A DNA stretch of 64,000 nt. It comes from Mesostigma viride (Eukaryota > Streptophyta > Mesostigmatophyceae > Mesostigmatales > Mesostigmataceae). Below, in pieces: positions 53,647 to 64,000 of this stretch. Made by a program: the position numbers and the translations under genes. Below the pieces are notes generated by a model that had not been told where the DNA came from, made no database searches, and worked only from the letters and a program-made list of their open reading frames with translations. The stretch is taken from contig RPFO01000313.1 of NCBI GenBank assembly GCA_009746045.1, positions 473,340 through 537,339 of the forward strand, written 5' to 3'. Numbering within the stretch: position 1 is the stretch's first letter; each line of letters starts with the position of its first letter.

Positions 53647-54286
53647 ATGCCGAAGGGGCGCAAAGCTACAGGAGGGCAGGCAGCGCGCGGGGAGGACGGG
53701 ACGCCCACACCGCGGGCTGCTGCCGCCAGTCACGCGCCAGTCGCCTTCAGCGCCAAAAAGAAGCAGCTCGCCACTCTGCTCGCCAAGTGCATCAGCCCCG
53801 CAGAGGCGGTGGGGGCAGTCGAGCAGGTCTTCGGTGCCGAGGACTGGGTGACGGACGCCAGCTCGTGGAGCTCGAGCCAGCTGAAGTCTGTCGTGCAGTT
53901 GCTGGCCGATCACGTTGATGTTGGCGACGTGTTGGACGCACGTGACCCAAACGGAACGTTGGTGGCAAAACTGCTGGCCGTGGCAGATCTCGCGGCGGAC
54001 GAGGAGGAGGATCAGGCGCTGCCACCAACGACACCTGCGCAGCGAAAAATGGCCAAGCCGAAAGGCGCGGCCAAGGTTTCGGCAGGTGGGGGGGCTGTCG
54101 GAAAGGAAATGAGGGCGAGGTTGGCGACATTCGTTGGGGCACCTCCGGAAACCGAAAATCAGGACGACGAGGAGGACGAGGAGGGGGAGGTCGCAGCCGA
54201 GAAATTCATGCAAGGTTTGAAGGCAGCGCTGGGAGGAATGGAGGGGGCGGGAAGCCACTTCAAGGCCTCGAAAGGGGTGGCGCTGC
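53647..54286 (+). pseudogene. YR2 ORF, 5' part (Gag-like)
   Basis: Codes the same first 210 residues as YR1 (MPKGRKATGGQAARGEDG...), then is cut by B2 after 'gtggcgctgc'. The five bases gctgc are repeated after B2 at 62769-62773, and reading resumes SRAKSVKYRVSERVLPG. Confidence 0.9.
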
Positions 54287-54743
54287 AGTTAGATGAGATG
54301 CTTAGGCTGACACACGGATTTCCGGCCTGCGCGCCGCGTATTGCCTACCGCGGCTGAGCGGGACACCTCAGTACAGTACGGCAGGGTGTACGGTACTGAG
54401 GTGTCATGTGGACCGATGTGCGGTTAGTGCCAGACTGTGCCTAGACTCTAGCTCGACCCGCCAGACCCGGGTTATCCGGTTCTGGACGGGCCGAGTGTAG
54501 TTGATGCTAGTGACGTGGTCGCATGGCATTGCAGTGTACAGTTGTCCACTGGTGAGGTGCTGCAGGTAGCACCGCCATAGGCATATAGGCGTAGCACTGG
54601 GGAGTGCCGCAGCACCCGAGTTTGCCCAGACGTTCCATTCTGAGCCCTCAGCTTCCATTGCTCTCTCATTGTATTATTGTAATACAATCATCATTCGCTC
54701 TCAGCTTTCGCAGTTGTTCGTCGTCCCTAGTCTCCATCCAACT
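54287..54743 (+). repeat. B2 5' LTR (457 bp)
   Basis: Starts AGTTAG, ends CCAACT, followed by TGGACTGAAAAG as in B1. The two hairpins of the B1 LTR are kept, with changed bases in the second stem. Confidence 0.94.
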
Positions 54744-54788
54744 TGGACTGAAAAGTTCGATATTTTTTTTACAAGCAAAAAAAAAGAT

Positions 54789-57189
54789 ATGGCTTCCAAC
54801 AACGGCAACAACGGCAACAACAACAAGGGGAAGGCGCCTGCCAGGCGCACCTCACCCCGCCTTTCGCCGGAGGGCACGCCCTCCACCAACGATGCGAGGG
54901 TGACGCCCAACGTCACCTTCCGCACGGTGGTCGCTGACCAACCCAGGCGTCGGGGCCCGCAGGTGGGGCCCGGCGCCCGGGGATGGCGAGCGGTCGGCCG
55001 TTTGCCACTGGCGGTTCGTCCGCCATGGCACCTGGGGGGCAGGTCCCCCGGGCACGAATTCCCCCGTCGCAGGTGACGGGGGTCGTGAGCGGAGTGATTC
55101 CTCGAGGAGGATGGCGAGGTGCAGCCTGCGAGGCCTCGGCCTTCGCTCGAGCTTTCGTCGCAGACACCTGCGACGTCTGGCAACCTTTCCGTGGGCCGAC
55201 AGATGGCCACCATGGACATTGACCGGTATGGGGAACATGTTCCGCCCCCGGTCGCGTTCGGGCGCCCACCCCATTTTCTCCCCTTGGGGAGGACGACATC
55301 CCGGCGTTCATTTCGGTGAACGGCCGGATCTACGTCAACGTTTTCAGTGCTTCCAGATGAGGAGATACACGCGATAGAGGTTCATCGGGTGCAACGCTGA
55401 TCGAGGGGCGTTTAGGATGCAGTCCCCTGGTTCAGGTGGCGGTTTGGCTGTACTGTTTCGCCAATCGGCCGAGGCACAACCCGGCACTGTTGATCAGTGG
55501 GCGTCCAGGCAGCGCCAGAGAGAGGCGCTGCGCGTGGTCGCCAGACAGAGATCGCGCTGACTCCGTTGGGGCCGTGGCCCCAAGTCACGCCAGTTGGCTG
55601 GGGCCCGGATAGGCGTGAGGCGGCTGCGATGCCGCCTGCGACGGCGCGGGGCGGCAGACGCCCCCAACACGCCCATGGGTGGTGAAGCCACCCAGGACCC
55701 TCTGGCAGGTCAGAGGGTCCAACCTCAGCCGCAGGCTCCCCCGCCCAGCGTGGGGGGCCAGGTGGCTGAGGAGGCCACCGGGGTCGCAGGGACCCCGGCG
55801 GCGACACAAGCGCCCGGGGTCGCAGGGACCCCGGCAGCGACGCCGGCGCCTCCGGCGCTGGCGGGGGATGCAGCCCCCATGGAGGGTGTCACGGGCACCT
55901 CCAGCGGCTCTGGGGGGCAGGCCCCCTCTAGCCGCAACAAGGACAAGTCCCTGGCAGGGCCGGAGGGGCCTCAGGGTCCCACCGCAGCTGGGCAGCAACC
56001 AGCACTGCTGGAGGGCGACCTGCAAGGTCGCGACTTCATCACCCTGGGTGATGAGGCCGTGTGGCGTGCCATACAGACAGCCACAGCCTCCTTCCGTGGG
56101 CTGGCCGACAGGAGCCAGCAGATGCACGTCGCGGAGGCGGGCAGCCTGGTGTGTGCAATCATCACGCACATCCTGGGCCTGCCCAACCTCCAAGCGGGCA
56201 CACGCAGGGTGTGCGACGACCTGCTGCCTGCCCTGCAGGCTCTCCTCTCAGGGAGGAGGGTGCAGGGCAGCAGGGTGCGTCTGGTGCGTCTGGAGCTCCT
56301 GCACAACGCCATCCTGAGAGGGGCGGGTAGGTGGCTGCCTACCTGGCTGCATCATGATCTTACTAACCCTACTGACGATGAAGTGTCCCTCTCTCCCACC
56401 TTCCATGATTGGGAGGAGGCCCGCAGCAGGAGGCGGGAAGTGACACACACTCACACCCCCACCCAGCCCACCCCTATGTTGTCTAACCCTCCTACACAGC
56501 CCATGTTTGCCCATCCTGCTCAGCTCACTCAAGTAGCACTTCCCTCTCAGCAGGTCTCTCCTGTGAATGCTGCAGCAGCAACACCATCTTCTCCCTCTCC
56601 CCCTGCATCCCCCTCTAGGTTGCCCACTTACAATGAAAACCGTCCTGTGGATAGGATTAATGTCAGGGGGCTGCCTGAGGGGTATACTAGGGAGCAGGGG
56701 AATCATGCACTTCTCTCTCTGCAGCTGGCTAGGGAGGAACTGAATGTCAAGAATTGGTTTGGATCTCTCATGCAGGGGGATTTCTACCATCAGTCCTCTT
56801 CTCAGATTCAGAATCTCATTCTTGTCTTCCAGCGTAGGTATCCCAAGTGGCAGGACACGCAGGCTAGGGCAGTTTGGGAGGCTTTCATGAAGGAGCTAAC
56901 TGACCTCCTCTCCACCCCCTCATCTGTGGACATATATGGGGCATTCAGGTGGGTAGAGGAATACAGGGTCACATCAGTGGACTATGTGGCTGAGACAAAG
57001 AAATATGAGCTAGCCATCAAAGCACGTCCTGATGTCCAGCAGCTAGATCACAAGTTCTTGCTGCGTTCTTCCTTGAGAAACTCAAACTTGACAAAAACAC
57101 CTACGCTATGCTTGCACAGGAATGGCAAAGTACTGGGAGGACATGAAGGAGGCATTGGATTATATCAAGCTGGCCTTGGCTCCCCTTAG
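54789..57189 (+). pseudogene. B2 ORF0-gag
   Basis: Starts MASNNGNNGNNNKGKAPARR. The early part is frameshifted before 55594, after which 531 codons are open. Visible parts are the GVAGTPAAT repeats, the ORF0 domain (TLGDEAVWRAIQTATASF, TRRVCDDLLPALQALLSG) and the capsid-like region (INVRGLPEGYTREQGNHALL). This shows that in family B the ORF0 and gag regions are one protein, unlike in C. The frame is lost near 57067 by one base compared with B1. Confidence 0.78.
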
Positions 57190-57436
57190 CCAGGGGGCCA
57201 TGGGCACCTCTGTAAAGAGGGTCAGGGGGGAAGAGAGGGAGGAGGAGGATAGGGAGAGGGAAGACAGGAGCAAGAGACCTGTCACTATGGCAGAAGTCAA
57301 GTCCCTGCTGGGACAAATGTTTAAGGGCAAGGGCAAGGGCAAGGGCAAGGGCAAGGGCAGGGGCTGGGGCAAGGGCAAGGGTAAGGGGCAGTCTCCCTCC
57401 AAGGGGGGCAGCTCCAGCAACAACAACAACAACAGC

Positions 57437-57501
<65 letters not shown>

Positions 57502-58777
57502 GAAGCAGGACAAGGAGGACAAGTCTTCTCAGCGGTGCACCCGCTGTGGCATGAAGTACCACCTGCGGCCCACCTGCCGCAAGAACGTGGACGAGCTGGG
57601 GCATTTGGACGTCCTGTGCCACAAGTGCCACGGGCCGCCCCACGGTGACCCCAAGGACTGCAAGCGGCCTCCTTACGGCAAGAAGTGTGAGTCTCCCTCT
57701 CATGCTGGCTTGAGTGTGCCTGCTTCACCTCTTTCATCTGCATGCCCCACTGTCAGAGCAGTGAGCAGTTCTGGAAAGGTGCTACAGCTGGTTTCAGAAG
57801 ATTATGTCTCTAAACCAACCTTCACATCTATGGTTCCCAAGGTGTGCAGAGTGTCCCCAGCAGAGGATGCTCAGATCAGTTTTCAGGAGCTTGCTTTGCA
57901 GTTGCATTTCCTTTATGGGCATGAAGTGAGTGCAGAGGTGGTGGCAGCAGCAATAGGGGGGGCAGCACTCAGACGTGCATGCCAGGTGGTCAGATCCCAC
58001 TGCCAGCATTGTCAGTTCAATGCACCCAAACCCCCTAAGTGGCATGTAGCTACCCCACCTAAGAGCAAGGGCAGGGTGGTAGGAGATGTCTTTCATATCA
58101 AAGGACAATCTTACTTGGCACTTAAAGATGCATGGTCAAGGTACACAACCATTGAACCATTACCTGGAATGGACAAGACACAGTTGCTCAGGGCTCTCTT
58201 GATTGCTCAGGCCAGGTACTACCCTGTGGAGGCATTGTTACTGGATCAGCAGTTCACGTGTCTTGCCAATGAACCAGGGTGTGAGGCTATTGATCTGGCT
58301 GGGCTAGAAGATCATGAGAGGCAAGGCATTATTGAAAGGGCCATCAGGTCCATTAAAACCCTTGTAGCCAAAGAAGATGGCAATCTGCTGGCTGACAGTG
58401 GGTCATATGCTGACAGAGCTCTGTGGTCCACCAGGTTGTGCCAAGTCCTCAACAGGAGGCCACTCATGAAAACCCCACAAGGGGTGGTCATTACACCAGA
58501 TGGATTGCATGCAGGCATTTATCCACCTGAGGTACTAGCCCTATACAACGCACAGCGAGCACAGACAGCTAGCAGGTTAGCTGTCAAGGATGCAAAGCAT
58601 CCACGTCCCACCTTCAGAGAAGGGGATCAGGTCCTATTCTACAAGGAGTCGGGACTAGGCAAGGTGGGTACCTGGCATGGGCCAGCCACCATCCTAAAGT
58701 TTAACACCACTGGCAGGACAGTGTTAGTTAAACACAATGACACGGGAAAATTCACAGGTGTTCACCTCACAGGATGA
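57122..58777 (+). pseudogene. B2 nucleocapsid and integrase
   Basis: This open frame of 551 codons joins the end of capsid, the Lys-Gly repeat, the shorter Asn tract, the zinc knuckle CTRCGMKYHLRPTC, a second Cys/His cluster (CHKCHGPPHGDPKDC), the HHCC finger (HFLYGHEVS, CQHC) and the integrase core (GDVFHIKGQS, LLLDQQFTC, QGIIERAIRSIK). It proves that integrase follows nucleocapsid directly with no protease between. It ends early at GVHLTG because one base is missing near 58747. Confidence 0.88.
57418..57503. repeat. (AAC)n tract in B2
   Basis: About 28 codons of Asn with one AGC; the B1 counterpart has about 62. Confidence 0.93.
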
Positions 58778-59826
58778 AATTGTATTTTCCAACTGTGTCA
58801 GACGTGGCAGAGGAGGAAGAGCTGTTGGCCGACAGCCCTGTACAGTTGCCTGGCATCCCAGCGTTGCCCAGTGAGTGGTTGTTTGGAACACCCACTGGTG
58901 AGTGTGAGAGCCACACCCACTGTGACACCCAGGTCACCCTTGATGATTGCAGGCAGTCACTGCAGGCTTGGCCCCCTGCAGCAGAGGGTCACATTGGCAA
59001 AACAGGTGATCAGCAACCTATCACCTCTTCAAGTGTGAACATAGCTCAGCCACTAGCTGCACCTTCCAAACGCAGCCTAGCAGACGCTGTTCGCATTTTA
59101 CAAGCAGCTCATAGAGCCAAAGCTCAAACTGCTGCAGGATCAGCTAAGGTGGGGAAGGTTGGGCAGAATGACAATAGCCCATTTATGGTTGCAGTGGACA
59201 CACAAGCCCAGGTCAGCATTATCAGTGCCCTGGCTGTGCCCCATTTGCCTTTGGAACCTTCACCCTGGCACCATGTGGCTGATTTCTCAGGGCAGTCATC
59301 CCTCAAGGTATTAGGTCAGGTCATGTTGACTATACTCGGTATCCCCACTCCTTTTCAGGTCTTGGAAGGTTATAAAGGGAATGCTTTGTTGGGGGATCCT
59401 TTTCTCTGTTACCCTGGTGTCCTCATCTCCAGTGATAGACTATCCATCCAGGACATGGGTGGTGTTGATCTGAATCATTTCAAAATTTCTCTTGAAAAAC
59501 TTCTTAACACCAACATTGCTTCTGTAAAATTTGCTACACCCAAGTATGCCCCAGGGCAAGAACCCTGTGTGGCAGACTTGGTTCACAACCAAAAACTTCA
59601 TCCCAACTCATTTGGATTGGGCAAGCATGATGTGGCTAAAATGTCTCCTCTTTCTTATGAACAGATAGAGCAAGACTGTCGCACACACATAGGATTCCTA
59701 AAATGGGTGGAGGCCTTTAACAAGGCCAGGGAAGAATGGGTAGTGCCAGATCCTCTTAGTCCTTCTCATACTCCCCTGTCACACCTATTGACAAAAAGCC
59801 TGCAGGGTGCAAGCACTTGCGCCTGA
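58774..59826 (+). pseudogene. B2 retropepsin-like domain and start of reverse transcriptase
   Basis: Continues the pol frame: MKLYFPTVSDVAEEEELLAD, then MVAVDTQAQVSIISAL with the DTQ variant, VLEGYKGNALLGDPFLCYPG, and the first RT segment (DCRTHIGFLKWVEAFNKARE). It is closed by a one-base loss near 59772 relative to B1. Confidence 0.85.
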
Positions 59827-59887
59827 AGTTTGTGTGTAAACATAAGCCAGCAGCAGATGGGTCAGTCATTTTCATGCTAGACCTTGT

Positions 59888-61243
59888 GTGACAGAGTTCA
59901 AGGGCACCACTGATCTGACAGAGGCAGAGTTGTACACGCCAGGCATTCAGCAAACATCCCTAAAAATCTTGCTGTCTGTCTTTGTGGGTCATCTCAATGA
60001 TGGGGATGACTATGTATGTAAGGCTACAGACATTAAAAGGGCTTTCCTGAAAGGCTCACCTGAGATAGCACAACAAGTGTGGCATGGTCAGGTGTATGTA
60101 GTCTCCACTCCCAGAGTTTGGGCAAAACACATCCCTCAGCAGTACCTGAAAGCTAACATAGGTGTTGAAGGGCTGCAATCAGCTCCTCGCATTTTCAGGA
60201 TGTCAGCTCAGGCTGTGTTTGAAAAGCTAGGGGCTAGATATGATGACATAGACCCTTGCTTCTTTGTGGTCCCACACCCTCATGGCATTCTCACCTTTGT
60301 GTGGCATGGGGATGATCAGCTGATTGCTGGGCCAAGGCGTGCTGTGGATGATTTTATTCAACAAGTGTCACAGCATTTTGAGATTGGCAAGCAAGTAGAG
60401 CTGGGCACCACTGCCATAAAATTTTGTGGCACAATGTTACAACTCCAGCAGCATCAAAACCAGTGGGTGTGTGCACTCTACTCTCCCAATGATTACATGC
60501 ACAGCTGCTTGGAGGTTTTGCAAACAAAAATCAAACCTGGAGCCTGTCCTACCATTAGAGGCAAGCTGGGGTGGTTGTGCTCAACGTGTGCACCTCACCT
60601 GGCTGTGGTTAGCAGAGTTGATGATGATGTCTTGATGCAAGTAGGTCACAAAGCCATCACCAAAACTCTCCAGGAAGGCCCTCCCCTTATCTTGCACTCC
60701 TTGGATCTCCACAAAACCATTCACATCCAAGCTATGATGGATAGTTCCATGGAGTCCAGGCAGATTACCAAGTTGCAGGCAAGGGAGTCAGGCTTGTATT
60801 TTGTGCAGAATGATGATGCACCCTTGTCTCTCATTTCATGGTACAGCCGGTTGCATAGACGCAAGGCTGTCAGCAGCAATGCTGCTGAGTGCAGGGCAGT
60901 GGTGTCAGCAGTGCTTCATGCCAGGTACTTGAATCATGTGCTGGTTTGGTTGCAGATGCAAGCAGGCAGCAATGCTGGGGTGGTGGCACACTTGCTCACT
61001 GACAGTCAGTCAGTCCTCAGTTTTCTTGCTAACCCTTATGCTGTCCACACTGATCTTGACTGGGTGGTCCTGAAACAGGAGTCCACCTACTGGGAGTCCA
61101 CCCGTCACGTGGAGGACAAACACAACGCTGCTGATGCACTCACTAAAGTGCCTCAGCAGGCAGCTGACCAATACCAGCTGTTGTACCACTTGATGAACCC
61201 CTATGGCAAGCAGGCAACCCTGCCCCATAGGGGGGACGCCTAG
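59888..61243 (+). pseudogene. B2 reverse transcriptase and RNase H
   Basis: 451 codons, almost the same as in B1: ATDIKRAFLKGSP (motif A), FVWHGDDQLIAGP (motif C, HGDD), MMDSSMESRQITK, SSNAAECRAVVSA and LLTDSQSVLSFL. The domains are complete, but the upstream frame is lost by a one-base deletion near 59873. Confidence 0.88.
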
Positions 61244-62310
61244 CAGGGTCCTGTTCACCAGGGCCGCCTAGGTCACCCAGTACCCCTTGGGCAGGTCCAA
61301 GGGGTAGGTTGTGGCTTCCAGCAAGGGGGGTTGGTTGGAGTCTGTTTTTCACACATCTGCGTGCCCTATGCCCAATAAAATCTGTTTTGATTTTTTCAAC
61401 ACCATGGAATTTCGTTATGCACACCTTCATAGGTGGGCAGGGGATGCACCTCACATTTTTTCTCCACTAGGGTGTATGCCTTGGTGGATTGGCCTTGAGC
61501 TCAGTGGCTCAGGTGCCTCCCATTCAAGTGGAGGGTCAAAGCTCCCTTGACAGGTGGTTACCCAGGACCCCAGTTCACTGTGGATATCCTGGGCCACCTG
61601 GCCTCACTGTTCAGTGGCAGTAAAGGCATGGGTGCTGTCATGTTGTCTAGTACAACGTGCTCAGCACAGGTGCAGGATGAAATATTCCTGTCACCTGTCA
61701 CCAGGACTTCAGTCACCCATGTGCAGGGCAGGGGTGGCTGGTCTCACACGTTGTGCAGGTGCAACGTGGCCAGGTCCAGGATGTCATAGTCCTGTCACCT
61801 GTCACTAGGACTTCAGCCCCCTCTGTGCAGGGCAGGGGTGGCTGGTCCTCACATGTTGTGCAGGTACAACATGGACAGTGCAGGGTGCAATAAACCTGTC
61901 CACTGTCACTACTCAGGTTGCAGGTAACCTGAGCTCAGTTGACCCAGCCTGGCTGGGTATTTTTCTCTGAGTGGGCGATGATGATGGAACAACATGGAAC
62001 CTCTTAAACGGTTACCTTGGCATTTTTTACAATGGCTCTCTTGGCTGGTGATGCACTCCCTGGATAGGCAGACAGGCATAGCTATCTCCCTTGTGAGCTC
62101 GCGAGGAGGAGGAACTCCCCGGGCATGTTGAGCTAAACGTGATGCCATCACAAGTATTGCACGAGTTCTGGGGCCCATCTTTTTCAGTCCAGATGTTGCA
62201 GTATGGGTGTCAGTTGCTCAGCACCTCAGTCAGCTTGGAGTCAGTCTCCTAGCTGGGCAGGATCAGGCTTGAAGTCGCTAGCCTTCAACCTGAAAGGAAA
62301 ACATAATGGG
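61244..62310 (+). other. B2 3' untranslated region
   Basis: Same layout as in B1, including the repeated 103-bp unit with hairpins (from about 61687), AATAAA near 61375 and 61888, and the purine-rich stretch before the LTR. Confidence 0.7.
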
Positions 62311-62768
62311 AGTTAGATGAGATGCTTAGGCTGACACACGGATTTCCGGCCTGCGCGCCGCGTATTGCCTACCGCGGCTGAGCGGGACACCTCAGTACAG
62401 TACGGCAGGGTGTACGGTACTGAGGTGTCATGTGGACCGATGTGCGGTTAGTGCCAGACTGTGCCTAGACTCTAGCTCGACCCGCCAGACCCGGGTTATC
62501 CGGTTCTGGACGGGCCGAGTGTAGTTGATGCTAGTGACGTGGTCGCATGGCATTGCAGTGTACAGTTGTCCACTGGTGAGGTGCTGCAGGTAGCACCGCC
62601 ATAGGCATATAGGCGTAGCACTGGGGAGTGCCGCAGCACCCGAGTTTGCCCAGACGTTCCATTCTGAGCCCTCAGCTTCCATTGCTCTCTCATTGTATTA
62701 TTACTAATACAATCATCATTCGCTCTCAGCTTCAGCAGTTGTTCGTCGTTCCTAGTCTCCATCCAACT
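62311..62768 (+). repeat. B2 3' LTR (458 bp)
   Basis: Nearly identical to 54287-54743; ends CCAACT, then gctgc. Confidence 0.94.
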
Positions 62769-64000
62769 GCTGCCAAGCCGAGCCAAGAGCGTGAAATATC
62801 GGGTTTCGGAGCGGGTGCTGCCGGGGGTGTTGGAGGACGCCAGCGACAATGGGATGGGAATCCGGTCGTGGGTCATGACGGTAAAGCCTGGAAATTGGCG
62901 GAACATGGAGAACAGGAAAATTGTCATGAACATTGCATTGGCCATGGACACCCTTCTCAAGGAGCTGGGCTCAGCAGCCGGGGAGCTTGTGGGCATGGAG
63001 TACCTAATGAGGGTGGTGGCGGCCTTGCTGCAGGTGGAGGGGCAAGGGGGGGGGGGTGGAAGGTGGCCAGCCACCTCCTGCCATTGGGGGAGGAGGCTGC
63101 ACTGTCAGCCACCCCGGCTGTCAAGGCAGCTCTCCAAACTGCCATCCTCTTGGACAAGCTCAGCAAGGCTCAACAAGTAGGGAAATAGAATCCCAGCGGG
63201 ACCGCTCCCTTTTCCCGCTGCCATACCCACTTAGGCCAGCGTACACCGCGTGGGGCAGGGTGAGATCGGCACGCCGGCGACAGCGTGCCACGCGCCGCCA
63301 CCGCGAGTACACACTGCAATGCAAGGTAGTGCGTTGGCTTAATTGGCTGTGGGGAGGGGGGCAAGACCCTCCTCCTAACCCTAGAGGGGCGTGCTCTAAG
63401 GGGAGGGAGGAGGCCCTTGCGAGGGTCAAGAGGCACTGCACCTGGCACAGTCGCCGCGTAGGGGGCGTTGCGACAGGCCAGGAGCAAGAAGGTGCTGATG
63501 CAATATATGGGAAGCAGAATAAGTATGAACAACTGCGCGCGGACGCGGTGAGTCTACCAAAGGCGGAGGTGGCGGGGAAGGCACGGCTGCTCGACCTGTT
63601 GGCTATGCGGCCGAGCTGGCGGGAGATATATGCCAGCGAAGAGAACTGCATCAAGCCAGCGGTCGTGGCGAGCGCAAAGTATTGGAATGTGCCCAAGCCC
63701 AGCCGGGGATGCTCCATGGCTGAATGGGGCAAGCTCATGAGCCGGGCAGCGGGCGTGGGCATGGTGGCGTTCCGGGAGAGGCGGCCCAAGTGGGTGGATG
63801 GCTGCTTTGGAGTGGCCAAGGGGGTGGGTGAGCTTCGGTTCATCGTCAACAGGAAGCTGGGCAACCTGCTGTGGGTGGACCCCCCCAAGATCCTGCTACC
63901 CCACCTGGGCATCCTCGTGGAGGTCTACATCAAAGGCTGGTGCTACTGCGCCAAGAGCGACCTCGTGTCATACTACTATTCCATCGAGGTGCCCGAGTGG
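62769..64000 (+). pseudogene. YR2 ORF continuation (Gag end, RT start), cut by window edge
   Basis: After the target duplication the sequence equals YR1 from about 46836. The frame reads KYRVSERVLPGVLEDASDNG. It shifts at the G-rich run near 63036-63056, where one extra G is present relative to YR1, giving a stop at 63178. The RT frame begins again downstream (LRFIVNRKLGNLLWVDPPK near 63835) and leaves the window at PEW. Confidence 0.85.

Larger units (their letters stand above)
54287..62768 (+). mobile_element. Copia-type element B2 (8.5 kb)
   Basis: Same family as B1. LTRs are 54287-54743 and 62311-62768, and the target duplication is gctgc (54282-54286 and 62769-62773). The uninterrupted site is visible in YR1 near 46826-46840. 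Coding regions match B1 closely, but several single-base losses break pol (near 57067, 58747, 59772 and 59873). The ORF0-gag junction, broken in B1, is open here. The Asn tract is about half as long as in B1. Confidence 0.93.
53123..64000 (+). mobile_element. YR2: second YR retrotransposon copy, split by B2 and by the window edge
   Basis: A3 repeat (53123-53559), ORF start at 53647, interruption by Copia-type B2 (54287-62768), and ORF continuation from 62774 to the edge. It is nearly identical to YR1 over both parts. The right end is outside the window. YR1 serves as the empty site for the B2 insertion. Confidence 0.9.

Overview
The window is eukaryotic nuclear DNA. It has GT-AG introns, AATAAA signals, four retroelement or DNA-transposon classes and no bacterial operon structure. 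Copia-type elements together with a tyrosine-recombinase retrotransposon carrying split direct repeats (the kind known from Volvox Kangaroo and nematode PAT) suggest an alga or related protist; the species cannot be named from the sequence. Nearly all of it is transposable-element sequence, much of it nested, so insertion order can be read directly.

Layout. 1-4060: two degenerate LINEs (non-LTR retrotransposons) head to tail on the minus strand. About 4.6-23.5 kb: an old, broken Copia-type element A on the plus strand. Three younger elements interrupt A: hAT-1 (7740-9492, 8-bp target duplication), a near-complete Copia-type element B1 (10223-18822, target duplication gttac) and hAT-2 (21437-22941, 8-bp target duplication). 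24.3-26.5 kb: a LINE relic with an ORF1 RNA-binding domain and an endonuclease. 26.5-28.2 kb: no recognisable gene. 28164-29502: a terminal-inverted-repeat element. 29.5-44.4 kb: a broken multi-exon minus-strand gene of unknown function with an RS-rich segment and charged coiled-coil segments. Nearly every intron of this gene carries the same 22-24 bp palindrome. One exon is split by Copia-type element C (30332-38664, minus strand, target duplication ccacc). 45.7-51.1 kb: a tyrosine-recombinase (YR) retrotransposon, YR1, with an intact 1391-aa ORF and the repeat order A1-ORF-B1-A2-B2. 53.1 kb to the right edge: a second YR copy, split by Copia-type element B2 (54287-62768, target duplication gctgc).

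The Copia-type elements are the most unusual part. Families B and C have LTRs ending AGTT...AACT instead of TG...CA, fixed by target duplications. In A, B and C the retropepsin-like domain lies between integrase and reverse transcriptase rather than before integrase, and its motif is DTN or DTQ instead of DTG/DSG. The reverse transcriptase box reads HGDD instead of YVDD. Each element has an extra 'ORF0' region upstream of gag. The second notable system is the palindrome found in nearly every intron of the broken gene.

Small coordinate uncertainties (1-2 bases) are possible at splice sites. No database search was possible; family names rest on motifs, domain order and terminal structures.
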